From IMG/VR virus record IMGVR_UViG_3300020222_003398, positions 1 to 22,530 of that record: DNA of 22,530 bases, one strand, 5' to 3'. Under the pieces are notes generated by a model that was not told the DNA's origin, did no database searches, and saw only the letters and a list, made by a program, of their open reading frames with translations. The stretch comes from a virus. Below are positions 22,287-22,530 of this stretch, one piece after another. How positions within the stretch are numbered: the stretch's first letter is position 1; each line of letters starts with the position of its first letter. Position numbers and translations under genes: made by a program.

Positions 22287-22315
22287 TTGACGTTTAGTGT
22301 TGTTTATAGTAAAAG
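22287..22315 (+). promoter_or_regulatory. Predicted promoter for the AbrB-like gene
   Basis: TTGACG (22287-22292), a 17-base spacer and TAAAAG (22310-22315) lie about 35 bases before the GTG of the regulator gene. Both boxes match at 4-5 of 6 positions. It is close to the opposite-strand promoter in a 116-base AT-rich gap (35 of 110 bases GC at 22241-22350), so the two may interfere or be co-regulated. Confidence 0.4.
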
Positions 22316-22350
22316 GGGATTAATTTAAAGAAAGGCAGGTAATTTTTAAG

Positions 22351-22530
22351 GTGAAAAAAATTGGTGGGACGGAAAAGTCGGTAACGGAGCGGAGTGTTAT
22401 TCTGATAAACGGAACGTTATATGTTTCGATACCTAAGGCATTTGCGGCCCGCCACCAAATTCAGGCCGGCGACCGCCTCCCCATGATCCTGGGCGACAGC
22501 CAATTGAAGCTCATCCCTCATGAAAAATGA
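22351..22530 (+). CDS. AbrB/SpoVT-type (MazE-like) DNA-binding protein, 59 aa
   Basis: The frame opens after a TAA at 22321 and the first start is GTG at 22351, with AAGGCAGG upstream; the stop is the last codon of the window. The sequence INGTLYVSIPKAFAARHQIQ then AGDRLPMILGDSQLKLIP is the swapped-hairpin AbrB pattern: a strand with V-S-I-P-K, a short helix, then A-G-D-x-L and a final beta strand. Such proteins act as dimers that bind operator DNA, as stand-alone regulators or as antitoxins. No toxin gene can be seen because the window ends here. Its divergent place next to terminase suggests it regulates its own promoter and perhaps the late operon. The second half is more GC-rich than the first. 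Confidence 0.75.
   Translation: MKKIGGTEKSVTERSVILINGTLYVSIPKAFAARHQIQAGDRLPMILGDSQLKLIPHEK

Noticed and set aside
22351-22530. Antitoxin of a toxin-antitoxin pair
   Set aside because: AbrB/MazE-like folds do serve as antitoxins, but the toxin gene would lie past the window end and cannot be seen.

Overview
The window is one long virion-gene cluster of a tailed phage or prophage with a podovirus-like head and tail. Twenty-five genes lie head to tail on the minus strand, from about 22234 down to position 1, where the last one runs out of the window. One small gene, an AbrB-type regulator at 22351-22530, points the other way. DNA is GC-rich (hand-counted 60-base lines in the core genes reach 65-75 %), Shine-Dalgarno sites of the AGGAGG type are clear, and stop/start codons mostly overlap or nearly touch. 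I see no tRNA, rRNA, CRISPR array, insertion sequence, integrase, replication or lysis gene. The host is probably a high-GC Gram-negative bacterium; Desulfobacterota would fit the codon style, but that is a weak guess. No stretch of 300 bases or more lacks a gene.

Layout in transcription order (right to left). (1) Packaging: terminase large subunit (20828-22234), a 110-aa unknown, an 87-aa basic protein with a KSKAQRRFMG start, and the portal (18370-20229). No small terminase gene is seen next to the large one. (2) Head: a 124-aa unknown, a scaffold-like acidic coiled-coil protein, an N4-gp56-type major capsid protein (16028-16996), and two small beta-rich proteins (153 and 119 aa) that may decorate the capsid, separated by a perfect 10-bp GC hairpin. 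(3) Neck: a 193-aa protein with an internal duplication and a Lys/Pro tail, a 58-aa zinc-ribbon ORF that starts at a TTG right after it, a 221-aa adaptor-like protein and a 418-aa nozzle-like protein. (4) Host-contact/tail-fibre region: a 134-aa tail-fibre-like protein, two tandem 270-aa paralogues, a 435-aa beta-repeat protein, a 113-aa baseplate-type beta domain, a 229-aa structural protein, a 357-aa protein and a 368-aa glycine-rich repeat protein. (5) Candidate ejection proteins: two adjacent long alanine/glutamate coiled-coil proteins (403 and 388 aa), two unknowns (309 and 387 aa), and the N-terminal 466 residues of a large polyvalent-type protein.

Packaging, capsid, adaptor and nozzle genes would build a short-tailed particle. 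No long tape-measure gene is visible, so the left-hand block is the best place to look for internal proteins that carry DNA across the host envelope. The most interesting parts are the coiled-coil pair with its neighbours (a possible undescribed ejection apparatus), the repeat-protein host-range module, the zinc-ribbon gene hidden between neck genes, and the AT-rich divergent control region whose base composition changes stepwise into the terminase gene.
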